Assembly (NCBI RefSeq): GCF_002583555.1
Contig: NZ_BEGX01000112.1
Coordinates: 9,468 to 73,467, forward strand
Direction: 5' to 3'
Length of the DNA stretch: 64,000 nucleotides
Source of the DNA: Pseudonocardia sp. N23
GTDB taxonomy: Bacteria; Actinomycetota; Actinomycetes; Mycobacteriales; Pseudonocardiaceae
The notes under the pieces were generated by a model, which saw nothing but the letters and a program-made list of their open reading frames with translations, did not search any database and was not told the DNA's origin. Both the position numbers and the translations under genes were made by a program. Positions 34,352-43,587 of the stretch are shown here, piece by piece (position 1 is the first letter of the stretch; each line of letters opens with the position of its first letter).

Positions 34352-36363
34352 CCACCACGACCCCCACCCCCGGCGCTCCCGGCGGCAAGCCGAAGCAGGA
34401 CGCCGAGACCGGCAAGGCCGCCCGCGGCATGGCCAACGCCCGCCGCGGCGGTGGACCGCCCTGGATGGGCGCCGGCATGCCCGCCGAGAAGGCCTCGAAC
34501 TTCGGGCCGTCGGCCAAACGGCTCGCCGGCCTGCTCGTGCCGCACCGGCTCGGCGTCGCCGCCGTCGTCGCGCTCGGCGTGATCAGCGTGGCGCTCAACG
34601 TCATCGGCCCCAAGATCCTCGGCCACGCCACCGATCTCATCTTCGCCGGCGTCATCGGCCGTCAGCTCCCGGCCGGGCTCACCATCGCGGAGGCCGCGGC
34701 CGCCGCGCGCGACCGCGGCAACAGCACCGTCGCCAACGTCATCGAGGCGCAGAACGTCGTGCCGGGCGCCGGGATCGACTTCCACGCCCTCGGCCTCGTA
34801 CTGCTCGGCGTCGTCCTCATCTACCTGGCGTCGTCGGTCTTCGGCTACGTGCAGGGCTACCTGCTCAACGGCATCGTCCAGCGCACCGTGTTCGTGCTGC
34901 GCCGCGAGGTCGAGGACAAGCTCAACCGGCTGCCGCTGAGCTACTTCGACCGCCAGCAGCGCGGCGAGGTGCTCTCCCGGGTCACCAACGACATCGACAA
35001 CATCTCCCAGTCCCTTCAGCAGACGATGAGCCAGCTGCTCGTCTCACTGCTGTCGGTCGTCGGCGTGCTGATCATGATGTTCCTGGTCTCGCCGCTGCTG
35101 TCGCTGATCGCGCTCATCACGATCCCCGTCTCGCTGTGGCTCACGAAGGCCATCGCGAAGCGCTCCCAGTCGCAGTTCGTGGCCCAGTGGCGACACACCG
35201 GGGCGCTCAACGGCCAGATCGAGGAGGCCTTCACCGGCCAGGAGCTCGTGCGGGTCTTCGGCCGCCGCCGCGAGGTCGAGGCGTCGTTCACCGAGAAGAA
35301 CGAGGAGCTCTACGAGGCGAGCTTCCGGGCGCAGTTCATGTCCGGGATCATCATGCCCTCGATGATGTTCATCGGGAACCTGAACTACGTCCTCGTCGCC
35401 GTCATCGGCGGGCTGCGGGTGGCGTCGGGCGCGATGAGCCTCGGCGACGTCCAGGCGTTCATCCAGTACTCGCGCCAGTTCACCCAGCCGCTCACGCAGG
35501 TCGCCTCCATGGCCAACCTGCTGCAGTCCGGTGTGGCGTCGGCCGAGCGGGTGTTCGAGCTCCTCGACGCCGACGAGCAGTCCCCCGACCCCACGAACCC
35601 GTTGCGGCGCACCGAGCGTCGTGGCCGAGTGGCGTTCGAGGACGTGTCCTTCCGCTACGTCGAGGACTCCCCGCTCATCGACGACCTCTCGCTGGTCGCC
35701 GAGCCCGGACAGACCGTCGCCATCGTCGGACCCACCGGCGCGGGCAAGACCACGCTGGTCAACCTCGTGCTGCGGTTCTACGAGCTCGACGGCGGCCGCA
35801 TCACCCTCGACGGCGTCGACATCGCGAAGATGACCCGCGACGACCTGCGCTCCGGCATCGGCATGGTCCTGCAGGACACCTGGCTGTTCAACGGCACCAT
35901 CCGCGCCAACATCGCCTACGGCCGCCCCGGCGCCACCGAGGAGGACATCCTCGCCGCCGCCACCGCCACCTACGTCGACCGGTTCGTCCGCAGCCTGCCC
36001 GACGGCTACGACACCGTCATCGACGAGGAGGGCAGCAACATCAGCGCGGGCGAGAAGCAGCTGGTGACGATCGCGCGCGCCTTCCTCGCCGACCCGTCGC
36101 TGCTGATCCTCGACGAGGCCACCAGCTCCGTCGACACCCGCACCGAGGTGCTCGTGCAGCGGGCCATGGCCGCCCTGCGCTCCGACCGGACCAGCTTCGT
36201 CATCGCCCACCGCCTCTCGACGATCCGCGACGCCGACCTGATCCTGGTCATGGAGGCCGGGCACATCGTGGAGCAGGGCACCCACGAGGAGCTGCTCGCC
36301 ACCCAGGGCGCGTACTTCCGCCTCTACAACGCGCAGTTCCTGGCGGGCGCTGCCGCGGAGTAG
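34348..36363 (+). CDS. ABC exporter half-transporter with canonical nucleotide site
   Basis: A 671-residue partner of the preceding gene. It has a ~60-residue polar N-terminal extension, six transmembrane helices with a ~45-residue loop in the first extracellular hairpin, and an ATPase with Walker A GPTGAGKTTL, signature ISAGEKQLVTIARAF and Walker B LLILDEATSSVD containing the catalytic Glu. The signature is SAGEK in place of SGGQ, as in other asymmetric exporters, pairing with the degenerate subunit. Promoter and TetR control come from upstream. Confidence 0.93.
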   Translation: MTTTTPTPGAPGGKPKQDAETGKAARGMANARRGGGPPWMGAGMPAEKASNFGPSAKRLAGLLVPHRLGVAAVVALGVISVALNVIGPKILGHATDLIFAGVIGRQLPAGLTIAEAAAAARDRGNSTVANVIEAQNVVPGAGIDFHALGLVLLGVVLIYLASSVFGYVQGYLLNGIVQRTVFVLRREVEDKLNRLPLSYFDRQQRGEVLSRVTNDIDNISQSLQQTMSQLLVSLLSVVGVLIMMFLVSPLLSLIALITIPVSLWLTKAIAKRSQSQFVAQWRHTGALNGQIEEAFTGQELVRVFGRRREVEASFTEKNEELYEASFRAQFMSGIIMPSMMFIGNLNYVLVAVIGGLRVASGAMSLGDVQAFIQYSRQFTQPLTQVASMANLLQSGVASAERVFELLDADEQSPDPTNPLRRTERRGRVAFEDVSFRYVEDSPLIDDLSLVAEPGQTVAIVGPTGAGKTTLVNLVLRFYELDGGRITLDGVDIAKMTRDDLRSGIGMVLQDTWLFNGTIRANIAYGRPGATEEDILAAATATYVDRFVRSLPDGYDTVIDEEGSNISAGEKQLVTIARAFLADPSLLILDEATSSVDTRTEVLVQRAMAALRSDRTSFVIAHRLSTIRDADLILVMEAGHIVEQGTHEELLATQGAYFRLYNAQFLAGAAAE

Positions 36364-36390
36364 GCGCTGCGGCCGCGGCCCTCCGGATTC

Positions 36391-36440
36391 TGCAGGAACG
36401 GCACTTCCCGCCCCAGCTGCGGGAATGTGCCGTTCCTGCA
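36391..36440. repeat. dispersed palindromic repeat, copy 1
   Basis: TGCAGGAACGGCAC-TTCCCGC is followed after seven bases by GCGGGAA-T-GTGCCGTTCCTGCA, a near-perfect 21-bp stem. It lies between two convergent genes and could terminate both. The same core recurs at 39099-39153. Confidence 0.75.
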
Positions 36441-36449
36441 TGTCGGGGG

Positions 36450-37610
36450 CTAGGCGCGCAGGGTGTCCAGGCGGTGCAGGAGCTCGTCGAGGACGGGCTC
36501 GGCCGTCGCCAGGTTCAGCCGGAGCATGCCCTCGTGGCCTTGCCCGAACCCGGGGCCGCCGTCGAGCTTCACCCGGGCACTGCGCCGGACCGTCCCCACC
36601 ACGTCGCCGGTCTCGACGCCGAGGTGCCGGGCCGCGAACCAGTACAGGTAGGTGGCCTGCGGGACGGGGTCGTCGCCACCACGCTCGGCCAACCACGCAG
36701 CGACCCGGTCCCGGTTGCGGCGCAGCACCACCAGCAGCCGGCGTTGCCAGGCCGTGCCGTGCTCCCACGCCGCCAGTGTCGCAGCGACCGACAGCGAGGA
36801 CACCCCACCGAACAGGTCCGACGGGTGCGCGTCGAGCACCGCCCGCAGCCGCGGCGGACCCCAGTGCCCCACCGCGCAGTGCAGGCCGGCCAGGTTGAAC
36901 GCCTTGCTCGCCGAGTTGAACGTGACCGTCCGGCCCGCCGCGTCCGCGCCGAGGGAGGCGAACGGGACGTGCGCGTGCGGCGCGTGGACCAGCTCCGCGT
37001 GGATCTCGTCGGAGATCACCAGCAGGTCGTGACGACGCGCGATCTCCGCGACCGCCGCCAGCTCGTCGCGGGTGAGAACACGGCCCGTCGGGTTGTGCGG
37101 GTTGACCAGCAGAAGCACCCGGCAGCTGCGCGCCGCCTCGTCGAGCCCCGCGAGGTTCATGTCCCAGCCGTCCGCGCCGTGGCGCACCGCGACGTCGAAC
37201 CGTTTGCGCCCCATCGACTCCACTGTCTGCAGGAACGGCGGATAGCCCGGGGTGTGGACGGCGACACCGTCGCCGGGCGACGTCGCGAGGTGCAGCACCA
37301 GCTGCACGCCCTGGATGAGGTCGGTGTGCTCGCGGACCTCGACCGCCGGTAGCTCCCAGCCGTACCGGCCGGCCATCCGCGCCGCGAACGCCTCCCGCAG
37401 CGGCGTCCCCGTCAGCAGCCATTCCGGGTAGCCGAGGTCGCCGCCGCGCACCAGGCCGACGAGCGCGTCGGTGACCGGCTGCGGCGGCGCGAAGTCCATG
37501 TCCGCCACCCAGGCAGCCAGCTCACCGTCGCCGGCCCGGCTCCACTTGATCCCCGGGCGGGCGGCGAGGTCACCGAGCACCAGGTCGTCGAACAGCGGGT
37601 CCCGCGTCAC
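36450..37610 (-). CDS. PatB/MalY-type aminotransferase (cystathionine beta-lyase family)
   Basis: A 386-residue PLP fold-type I enzyme. The PLP lysine is in FNSASKAFNLAGLH near residue 229; other landmarks are AAWVADMDF near the N-terminus, TPGYPPFLQTVE and NPHNPTGRV. MalY/PatB proteins cleave C-S bonds of cystathionine or cysteine conjugates and may also act as aminotransferases. The GTG start overlaps the stop of the class III aminotransferase gene (GTGA), so the two are cotranscribed. Confidence 0.88.
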   Translation of the reverse strand: MTRDPLFDDLVLGDLAARPGIKWSRAGDGELAAWVADMDFAPPQPVTDALVGLVRGGDLGYPEWLLTGTPLREAFAARMAGRYGWELPAVEVREHTDLIQGVQLVLHLATSPGDGVAVHTPGYPPFLQTVESMGRKRFDVAVRHGADGWDMNLAGLDEAARSCRVLLLVNPHNPTGRVLTRDELAAVAEIARRHDLLVISDEIHAELVHAPHAHVPFASLGADAAGRTVTFNSASKAFNLAGLHCAVGHWGPPRLRAVLDAHPSDLFGGVSSLSVAATLAAWEHGTAWQRRLLVVLRRNRDRVAAWLAERGGDDPVPQATYLYWFAARHLGVETGDVVGTVRRSARVKLDGGPGFGQGHEGMLRLNLATAEPVLDELLHRLDTLRA

Positions 37611-38995
37611 AGCAGCGACCAGGCCTCCGACAGCACGCCGCGCAGGACGTGCTCCATCTCGTCGAACTCGGCCTGGCCGCAGATCAGCGGCGGCGCCAGC
37701 TGGATCACCGGGTCCTGCCGGTCGTCGGGGCGACAGTACAGGCCGGCCTCGAACAGCGCCGACGGCAGGAACCCGCGAACGATCCGCTCCCGCTGGTCGG
37801 CATCCAGCGTCGTCCCCGACGGGTCGGTGACCAGCTCGACGGCCCAGAAGTACCCGTCACCGCGGACGTCACCGACGATCGGCAGGTCGCGCAGCCGGTC
37901 CAGCGTCGCCCGCAGGCCGGCCTCGTTGTCGAGGACCCGCTGGTTGAGGCCCTCGCGCTCCATGATGTCCAGGTTCGCCAGCGCGACCGCCGCCGACACC
38001 GGATGCCCGCCGAACGTGTAGCCGTGCGGGAAAGTCACCTTGTCGCCCAGGAAGGGCTCCATGACCCGGTCGGTCGCGATCATCGCGCCGATCGGGCTGT
38101 ACCCCGACGTCATCCCCTTCGCACACGTGATGATGTCGGGGACGAACCCGAACTTCTCGCACGCGAACATCGCCCCGTGCCGGCCGAACCCGGTGATCAC
38201 CTCGTCGGACACCAGCAGCACGTCGTGCCGGTCGCAGATCTCGCGGACCCGGGCGAAGTACGACCGCGGCGCGGTGAAGCAGCCACCCGAGTTCTGCACC
38301 GGCTCGATGACGACGGCCGCGACCGTCGACGGCCCCTCGAAGAGGATCGCCTCCTCGATGCGGTCGGCGGCCCAGCGGCCGAACGCCTCCGGGTCGTCAC
38401 CGTGCACCGGGGCGCGGAAGATGTTCGTGTTCGGCGCCCGGTGCCCGCCCGGGGTGAGCGGTTCGAAGTCCTGCTTCATCGCCGGCAGACCGGTGATCGC
38501 CAGCGCGCCCTGGGTCGTGCCGTGATACGCCGACATCCGGCTGATGACCTTGTGCTTCGCCGGCTTCCCGGTCAGCTTGAAGTACTGCTTGGCCACCTTC
38601 CACGCGGTCTCGACGGCCTCGCCGCCGCCGGTCGTGAAGAAGACCCGGTCCAGGTCGCCCGGCGTGAGGTCGGCCAGCCGCTCGGCCAGCTGGATCGCCG
38701 ACGGGTGCGCGTAGCCCCAGACCGGGAAGAACGCCAACGTCTCCGCCTGCCGCGCGGCGACCTCCGCCAGCTCACGACGACCGTGCCCGACCTGCACGAC
38801 GAACAGCCCCGACAACCCGTCCAGGATGCGACGACCACGGTCGTCGTAGACGTAGGCGCCCTCGCCACGGGTGATGACCGGCACGGGCGCATCCGTGAAC
38901 CGGCCCATCCGCGAGAAGTGCATCCACAGGTGGTCGGCGGCTCTCCGGCCGAGCGCGGCGGCGTCGGACGGGGCGGGCTTCTCGGCGAGGGTCAA
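37607..38995 (-). CDS. class III (omega) aminotransferase
   Basis: A 462-residue PLP enzyme. The motifs VFFTTGGGEAVETAWKVAKQ, SRMSAYHGTTQGALAITG, VLLVSDEVITGFGRHG and the PLP lysine in DIITCAKGMTSGYSP place it with aspartate-aminotransferase-family or omega-amino-acid transaminases acting on polyamines or beta-alanine. I chose TTG at 38995 because GGAGG sits seven bases upstream; GTG at 39019 is the alternative. It is upstream of and overlaps the PatB-like gene. Confidence 0.88.
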   Translation of the reverse strand: MTLAEKPAPSDAAALGRRAADHLWMHFSRMGRFTDAPVPVITRGEGAYVYDDRGRRILDGLSGLFVVQVGHGRRELAEVAARQAETLAFFPVWGYAHPSAIQLAERLADLTPGDLDRVFFTTGGGEAVETAWKVAKQYFKLTGKPAKHKVISRMSAYHGTTQGALAITGLPAMKQDFEPLTPGGHRAPNTNIFRAPVHGDDPEAFGRWAADRIEEAILFEGPSTVAAVVIEPVQNSGGCFTAPRSYFARVREICDRHDVLLVSDEVITGFGRHGAMFACEKFGFVPDIITCAKGMTSGYSPIGAMIATDRVMEPFLGDKVTFPHGYTFGGHPVSAAVALANLDIMEREGLNQRVLDNEAGLRATLDRLRDLPIVGDVRGDGYFWAVELVTDPSGTTLDADQRERIVRGFLPSALFEAGLYCRPDDRQDPVIQLAPPLICGQAEFDEMEHVLRGVLSEAWSLL

Positions 38996-39098
38996 CGCTG
39001 GTCCTCCGTGTCGGTTCACGGCCGGGTCGCCGACCGCTCCGCCCCAGGATGACGCCCCACCCCACCCCCCGCACAACCCCCGGCTGCCGCCGACGCAG

Positions 39099-39153
39099 TT
39101 GCAGGAACGGCGTCTTCTCGCAGCCCGATTGCGGGAAAGTGCCGTTCCTGCAA
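39099..39153. repeat. dispersed palindromic repeat, copy 2
   Basis: TTGCAGGAACGGC at 39099-39111 pairs with GCCGTTCCTGCAA at 39141-39153; the interior keeps GCGGGAAAGT, like copy 1. It lies between two divergent genes, so it is not simply a terminator. Confidence 0.75.
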
Positions 39154-39220
39154 CCGGGAAGGCCCCTCCGCGGCGGCGCGGCCTGGTAGGACGGTGCTGT
39201 CCGACATGGGAGGAACGTCG

Positions 39221-40198
39221 ATGGCCCGCGGTACGGCGGAGACGCGAGACGGCGTCGAGCTCACCAACCTCGACCAGCCGCTGTTCGACGGCGCGGAGGC
39301 CACGAAGCGCGACCTCGTCGACCATCTCGACGCCGTCGCCGACCGCATCCTCCCCGAGCTGCGGGACCGTCCGCTGTCGGTGGTACGGGCGAGGCCCGGG
39401 TCGCCGCCGTTCATGCAGAAGAACCTGCCGAAGTACGCGCCGGAGTGGCTGCGGTCGACGACGGTGTGGGCGCAGACGTCGCAGCGTCAGGTCTCCTACG
39501 CGCTGGTGGACGACCGGCGCGGGCTGCTGTGGTTCGCCAACCAGCGCGCGGTGGAGTACCACCCGACCCTGATGCGGCTCGACGACCGGCACGCCCGGCA
39601 GCTGGTCATGGACCTGGACCCGCCGGAGGGTGACGACTTCGCGGCGGTGGTGCGGGCGGCGCGGCTGGTGGAGCGGGCGCTGGCCGATGCGGGGCTGTCC
39701 GCGGCGGTGAAGACGAGCGGCGCGAAGGGCCTGCACATCGTCGTGCCGCTTGCCGGTGACCCGGAGTTCGACGACACGGCGGCGGCGACGCGGGCGCTCG
39801 CGGTGCGCGCGGCGGCGATCGACCCGTCGTCGGCGACGACGGCGTTCATCAAGGACGACCGCGACGGCAAGGTGTTCCTGGACCCGACGCGGGTGGGTGG
39901 GGCGACGATCGTCGCCGCCTACAGTCCGCGGGCACGGCCGGGGCTGCCGGTGTCGTTCCCGGTGGCCTGGGCGGATCTCGACGACGTGCATCCGCGGGAC
40001 TTCACGGTGGCGACGGCCGCGGGCCTGTTGGGCGACCGCGACCCGTGGCGCGACGCGATGCCGGACCCGCAGCCGTTGCCGGCCGATCTGGTCGAGCAGG
40101 GGCACACGATCCCGGTGCCGCGGGTGCAGGCGATGCACGAGGGCAAGCGGCGCAAGCGGGCCCGGGAGAAGGCAGCGAAGGACGAGGAGACCCGATGA
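39221..40198 (+). CDS. LigD-type polymerase/primase domain protein (NHEJ)
   Basis: A 325-residue archaeo-eukaryotic primase-type polymerase like the LigD polymerase domain, here stand-alone. Catalytic acidic residues are in VMDLDPPEGDDF, with SGAKGLHIVVPL following and FIKDDRDGKVFLDPTR near the C-terminal part. It fills ends during Ku-dependent joining. It is separated by ~18 kb from Ku and the ligase-like gene, so NHEJ functions are split in this genome. The ATG at 39221 follows GGGAGG. The C-terminal tail is Lys/Arg rich. Confidence 0.9.
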   Translation: MARGTAETRDGVELTNLDQPLFDGAEATKRDLVDHLDAVADRILPELRDRPLSVVRARPGSPPFMQKNLPKYAPEWLRSTTVWAQTSQRQVSYALVDDRRGLLWFANQRAVEYHPTLMRLDDRHARQLVMDLDPPEGDDFAAVVRAARLVERALADAGLSAAVKTSGAKGLHIVVPLAGDPEFDDTAAATRALAVRAAAIDPSSATTAFIKDDRDGKVFLDPTRVGGATIVAAYSPRARPGLPVSFPVAWADLDDVHPRDFTVATAAGLLGDRDPWRDAMPDPQPLPADLVEQGHTIPVPRVQAMHEGKRRKRAREKAAKDEETR

Positions 40199-40872
40199 CC
40201 CGCACGACCGTCGTGTTCGACTTCGGCGGGGTGATCACGTCGTCACCGTTCGAGGCGTTCAACCGCATGGAGTCCGAGCGCGGGCTGCCCCGTGACGTCG
40301 TCCGCCGGATCAACTCGGTGAACCCCGACTCGAACGCGTGGGCGCTGTTCGAGCGGGCCGAGATCGACGAGGCGCGGTTCGACACGCTGTTCGCCGAGGA
40401 GGCCCGCGTGCTGGGCCACGACCTGCCGGGTCGTGACGTGCTGGCGCTGCTGGCCGGCGACCTGCGCCCCCGGATGGTGGAGGCGTTGGACCGCTTGCGC
40501 GCCATGGGTTACCGGCTCGGCTGCATCACGAACAACGTCCCGGCGGGCCACGGTGCGCAGATGTCGCGGACGGCCGAGGCCGCCGACGCGGTCGCCGCGG
40601 TGATGGCCCGGTTCGACCACGTCGTGGAGTCCAGCAAGGTGGGCGTCCGCAAGCCGGACCCGCGCGTGTACCTGCTGGCGTGCGATGCGCTGGGGGTCCG
40701 GCCCGAGGAGTGCGTCTACCTCGACGACCTGGGCATCAACTGCAAGCCGGCCGCGGCGCTCGGGATGCTGGCGATCAAGGTGACGGGCGAGGACCAGGCG
40801 CTGGCGGACCTGGAGAAGGCGCTCGACCTCGACGGGAACGCGCTCACCACACCGTCGCCAGCAGCTCGGTGA
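40195..40872 (+). CDS. HAD-family hydrolase
   Basis: A 225-residue haloacid-dehalogenase phosphatase. Motif I VVFDFGGVITSSP lacks the second Asp (DxG), as in epoxide-hydrolase-type HAD-IA proteins; motif II is GCITNN, motif III the lysine in ESSKVGVRKPDP, motif IV VYLDDLGINCK. The substrate is unknown. ATG overlaps the polymerase stop (ATGA), so it is cotranscribed with it. Its 3' end overlaps the convergent alcohol dehydrogenase gene by about 29 bases. Confidence 0.87.
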   Translation: MTRTTVVFDFGGVITSSPFEAFNRMESERGLPRDVVRRINSVNPDSNAWALFERAEIDEARFDTLFAEEARVLGHDLPGRDVLALLAGDLRPRMVEALDRLRAMGYRLGCITNNVPAGHGAQMSRTAEAADAVAAVMARFDHVVESSKVGVRKPDPRVYLLACDALGVRPEECVYLDDLGINCKPAAALGMLAIKVTGEDQALADLEKALDLDGNALTTPSPAAR

Positions 40873-42016
40873 TCGTCGCCTCGTCGACGGGGCGGGGTGA
40901 CTCGCGCACGACGATGTCGCCCATCGAGGACTTCGCGACGGTCGGGATCTTCTCGCGCGGGATGTCGTAGTCGGAGACGCGGCGGGGCACGCCGAGGTCG
41001 TTCAGGAGTCGGTCCATGGCGTCGGCGGCGGGCTCGCCGGGGGTGGCGACGCCTGCTTCGACGAGGGTCGTCGCCATCCTGGCCTGCGCCTCCTGCGTCA
41101 CGGGCTCGAGGAAGCGCATGACGTGGGGCAGCATGATGCACGACGTCACGCCGTGCGGGATGCCGAGCGCGCCGAGCTGGTGCCCGATGGCGTGCGAGAG
41201 CCCGAGCGACACGTTGTGCACGCCGATGATCGACATCCAGGCTGCGATCTGGCAGTTGAGGGCAGCCTCGTGGTCGTGGGGGTCCTTGGCCGAGCGGGGC
41301 AGGTTCGCGGCGAGCAGCCGCAGCGCGCCCGTGGTGAGCGCGGAGAAGTACGGGTGGGCGTTCTTGGCGTAGCCGATCTCGATGGCGTGGTCGAGGGCGC
41401 GGACCCCGGTCTGGGCCCAGAGGTCGCGCGGGGTGTGGGCGGCGAACTCGGGGTCGAGGAACACGACCTGCGGGGTGAGCTCCAGGTAGGCGGTGAGGTC
41501 CTTGGTGTCGCGCTCGTGGTCGACCGAGCCGCAGAAGCCGTCCCACTCGGCGGCCGAGAGGGTGGTGGGGACGGCGAACGTCGGCAGCGGGGTCGTGTCG
41601 AGCGGGCGGATCGTCACGGTGTCCGGGTACTCGAAGACGACGGCGAACTCCTTGAGCCCGTCGGTCGTCGTGATCCCGTGCGCCACACCGAGTGCGGCGA
41701 GCTTCGCGGCGTCGATCGGCGAGCCGCCGCCGACGGCGATCAGCACGTCGGCGCCGGAGGTGCGGGCCTCGCCGATGAGCTCGACGACCCGGTCGACGGG
41801 GTTGTGCGCCAGGACTCGGTCGTAGATGCCGGCCACGGCGTCGCCGAGCTCGTCGACGAGGTCGCGGAAGTGGGCGCTCGACCCGACGGACCGGCCGGTG
41901 ACCAGGTAGGCGCGCGACAGCCCGCGGCTGCGCAGCTCCTCGCCGATGGCGTGCACCGCTCCGGGGCCCTGCACCACCCGGTCGATGCGCGGCATGTCGA
42001 TCGTGGTCAGCCCCAT
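40844..42016 (-). CDS. iron-containing alcohol dehydrogenase
   Basis: A 390-residue group III Fe-dependent dehydrogenase. NAD binding is at VGGGSPIDAAKLAA, and metal-binding histidines are in SLGLSHAIGHQLG and IPHGVTSCIMLPHVM. Sequence near PTTLSAAEWDGFCG is related to maleylacetate reductases and hydroxyacid-oxoacid enzymes, but the substrate is open. The ATG at 42016 has GGAGGAG upstream. It is divergent from the aldo-keto reductase gene, and its end overlaps the HAD gene convergently. Confidence 0.88.
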   Translation of the reverse strand: MGLTTIDMPRIDRVVQGPGAVHAIGEELRSRGLSRAYLVTGRSVGSSAHFRDLVDELGDAVAGIYDRVLAHNPVDRVVELIGEARTSGADVLIAVGGGSPIDAAKLAALGVAHGITTTDGLKEFAVVFEYPDTVTIRPLDTTPLPTFAVPTTLSAAEWDGFCGSVDHERDTKDLTAYLELTPQVVFLDPEFAAHTPRDLWAQTGVRALDHAIEIGYAKNAHPYFSALTTGALRLLAANLPRSAKDPHDHEAALNCQIAAWMSIIGVHNVSLGLSHAIGHQLGALGIPHGVTSCIMLPHVMRFLEPVTQEAQARMATTLVEAGVATPGEPAADAMDRLLNDLGVPRRVSDYDIPREKIPTVAKSSMGDIVVRESPRPVDEATITELLATVW

Positions 42017-42182
42017 CTGTGGCTCCTCCTCGAACCTCGGTGGCGACGACGCCGTCGCGACCTCTGATTCTGGCCCCCGACCGGGCGGTCGGTGCAACCA
42101 TTTCCGGACGATCCGGACACCGGCGACGCCGAGACCGGCGTCACACCGACCGTCCGGTCGGGCGGGTCTAGCGTCGGGGCCC

Positions 42183-43169
42183 GTGGCCCTTCCCACCCGC
42201 ACTCTCGGCTCCCTCACCGTCAGCGCCCTCGGCCTCGGCTGCATGGGCATGAGCCAGACCTACGGTCCGGCCGACCGCGACACGTCCCTCGCCACCCTCA
42301 ACCGCGCCCTCGACATCGGCGTCACGTTCCTCGACACCGCGGACATCTACGGCGTCGGGCACAACGAGGCGCTGCTCGCCGAGCTCCTGCGTACCCGGCG
42401 CGACGAGGTCGTGCTCGCCACCAAGTTCGGCATGGTCCCGCCCGCCGACGGCCGGCCCGGCGGGATCGACGCCCGCCCCGAACGGGTCCGCGAGGCGTGC
42501 GAGGCATCGTTGCGCCGGCTCGGCGTCGACCACATCGACCTGTACTACCTGCACCGGCCCGACGCGCAGGTCCCGATCGAGGACACGGTCGGCGCGATGG
42601 GCGAGCTGGTCGAGGCCGGGCTCGTCGGGCACCTCGGGCTGTCGGAGGCGACCGGGCCGACCCTGCGTCGCGCCGTCACCGCGCACCCGATCGCCGCGCT
42701 GCAGTCGGAGTGGTCGCTGTTCACCCGCGACCTCGAGGACGACGTCGTCCCGACGGCCCGCGAGCTGGGCATCGGCCTGGTCCCGTTCAGCCCGCTGGGC
42801 CGGGCGATCCTGACCGGCCGGCTCGACCCGTCGGCCATCGACGACAAGGACATGCGCGCGTCGATGCCCCGGTTCCAGGGCGAGAACCTCGCGCGCAACG
42901 TCGACGCCGTGGCAGTCGTCGGCGAGATCGCCGAGGCGCGCGGGGTGACCAACGGGCAGGTCGCGCTGGCGTGGCTGCTGGGCAAGGGTGCCGACGTCGT
43001 GCCCATCCCCGGCACCAGGCGCGTCGCCCACCTCGAGGAGAACGCCGCGGCGGTCGACGTCACGCTGTCCGCCGACGAGCTCTCCCGTCTCGACGCGCTG
43101 CGCCCGGTCGGGGACCGCTACGCCGACATGAGCCGCGTCGGGTACGAGACCCCGGAGCGTGTCGGATGA
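42183..43169 (+). CDS. aldo/keto reductase
   Basis: A 328-residue TIM-barrel NADPH oxidoreductase. The catalytic Asp-Tyr-Lys-His set is visible: FLDTADIYG, LATKFG, and YYLHRPD. The cofactor segment includes PIPGTRRVAHLEEN. It resembles the YajO/Tas-type reductases of small carbonyls. GTG at 42183 begins family sequence (MALPTRTLGSLTVSALGLGC). Its stop overlaps the downstream flavin-type reductase start (ATGA). Confidence 0.9.
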   Translation: MALPTRTLGSLTVSALGLGCMGMSQTYGPADRDTSLATLNRALDIGVTFLDTADIYGVGHNEALLAELLRTRRDEVVLATKFGMVPPADGRPGGIDARPERVREACEASLRRLGVDHIDLYYLHRPDAQVPIEDTVGAMGELVEAGLVGHLGLSEATGPTLRRAVTAHPIAALQSEWSLFTRDLEDDVVPTARELGIGLVPFSPLGRAILTGRLDPSAIDDKDMRASMPRFQGENLARNVDAVAVVGEIAEARGVTNGQVALAWLLGKGADVVPIPGTRRVAHLEENAAAVDVTLSADELSRLDALRPVGDRYADMSRVGYETPERVG

Positions 43170-43564
43170 GCGACGTCGTCCCGGCCGAGTTCGCCGACCT
43201 GCTGGAACGCCCGCTCCTCGGTCATCTCGCGACGACCCGCCCCGACGGCGCGCCGCAGGTCAACCCGATGTGGTTCCTGTGGGACGGCACGCACCTGCGG
43301 TTCACCCACACCAGCAGGCGGGCCAAGTTCCGCAACGTGGCCGCGGAGCCGCGGGTCGCGATGTCGGTGGTCGACCCGGACCATCCGTCGCGCTACCTGG
43401 AGGTCCGCGGGACGGTCGAACGCGTCGAGGAGGACCCGACTGGCGCCTTCTACGTGACGCTGGCCCAGCGCTACTCGCGCCCGCCGAACCCGCCCGCCGA
43501 CGCCGCCGACCGGGTCGTGCTGGTCGTGCGGCCGGAGGCGGTCAGCTCCCAGGACCGTCGCTGA
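43166..43564 (+). CDS. PPOX-class F420/FMN-dependent protein
   Basis: A 132-residue split beta-barrel protein of the pyridoxamine-oxidase-like family. It begins LERPLLGHLATTRPDGAPQV and contains NPMWFLWDG and HTSRRAKFRNVA, typical of the F420-dependent TIGR03618-type proteins of actinobacteria. It probably reduces a small substrate with F420H2; the substrate is unknown. It is coupled to the aldo-keto reductase by a four-base overlap. Confidence 0.85.
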   Translation: MSDVVPAEFADLLERPLLGHLATTRPDGAPQVNPMWFLWDGTHLRFTHTSRRAKFRNVAAEPRVAMSVVDPDHPSRYLEVRGTVERVEEDPTGAFYVTLAQRYSRPPNPPADAADRVVLVVRPEAVSSQDRR

Positions 43565-43587
43565 TCCGGTAGCCCCGACCCCGCCAC

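Noticed and set aside
37607..40138. Aminotransferase frame extended upstream to 40138
   Set aside because: The extension is antisense to the LigD-type polymerase gene; GGAGG and family sequence start near 38995.
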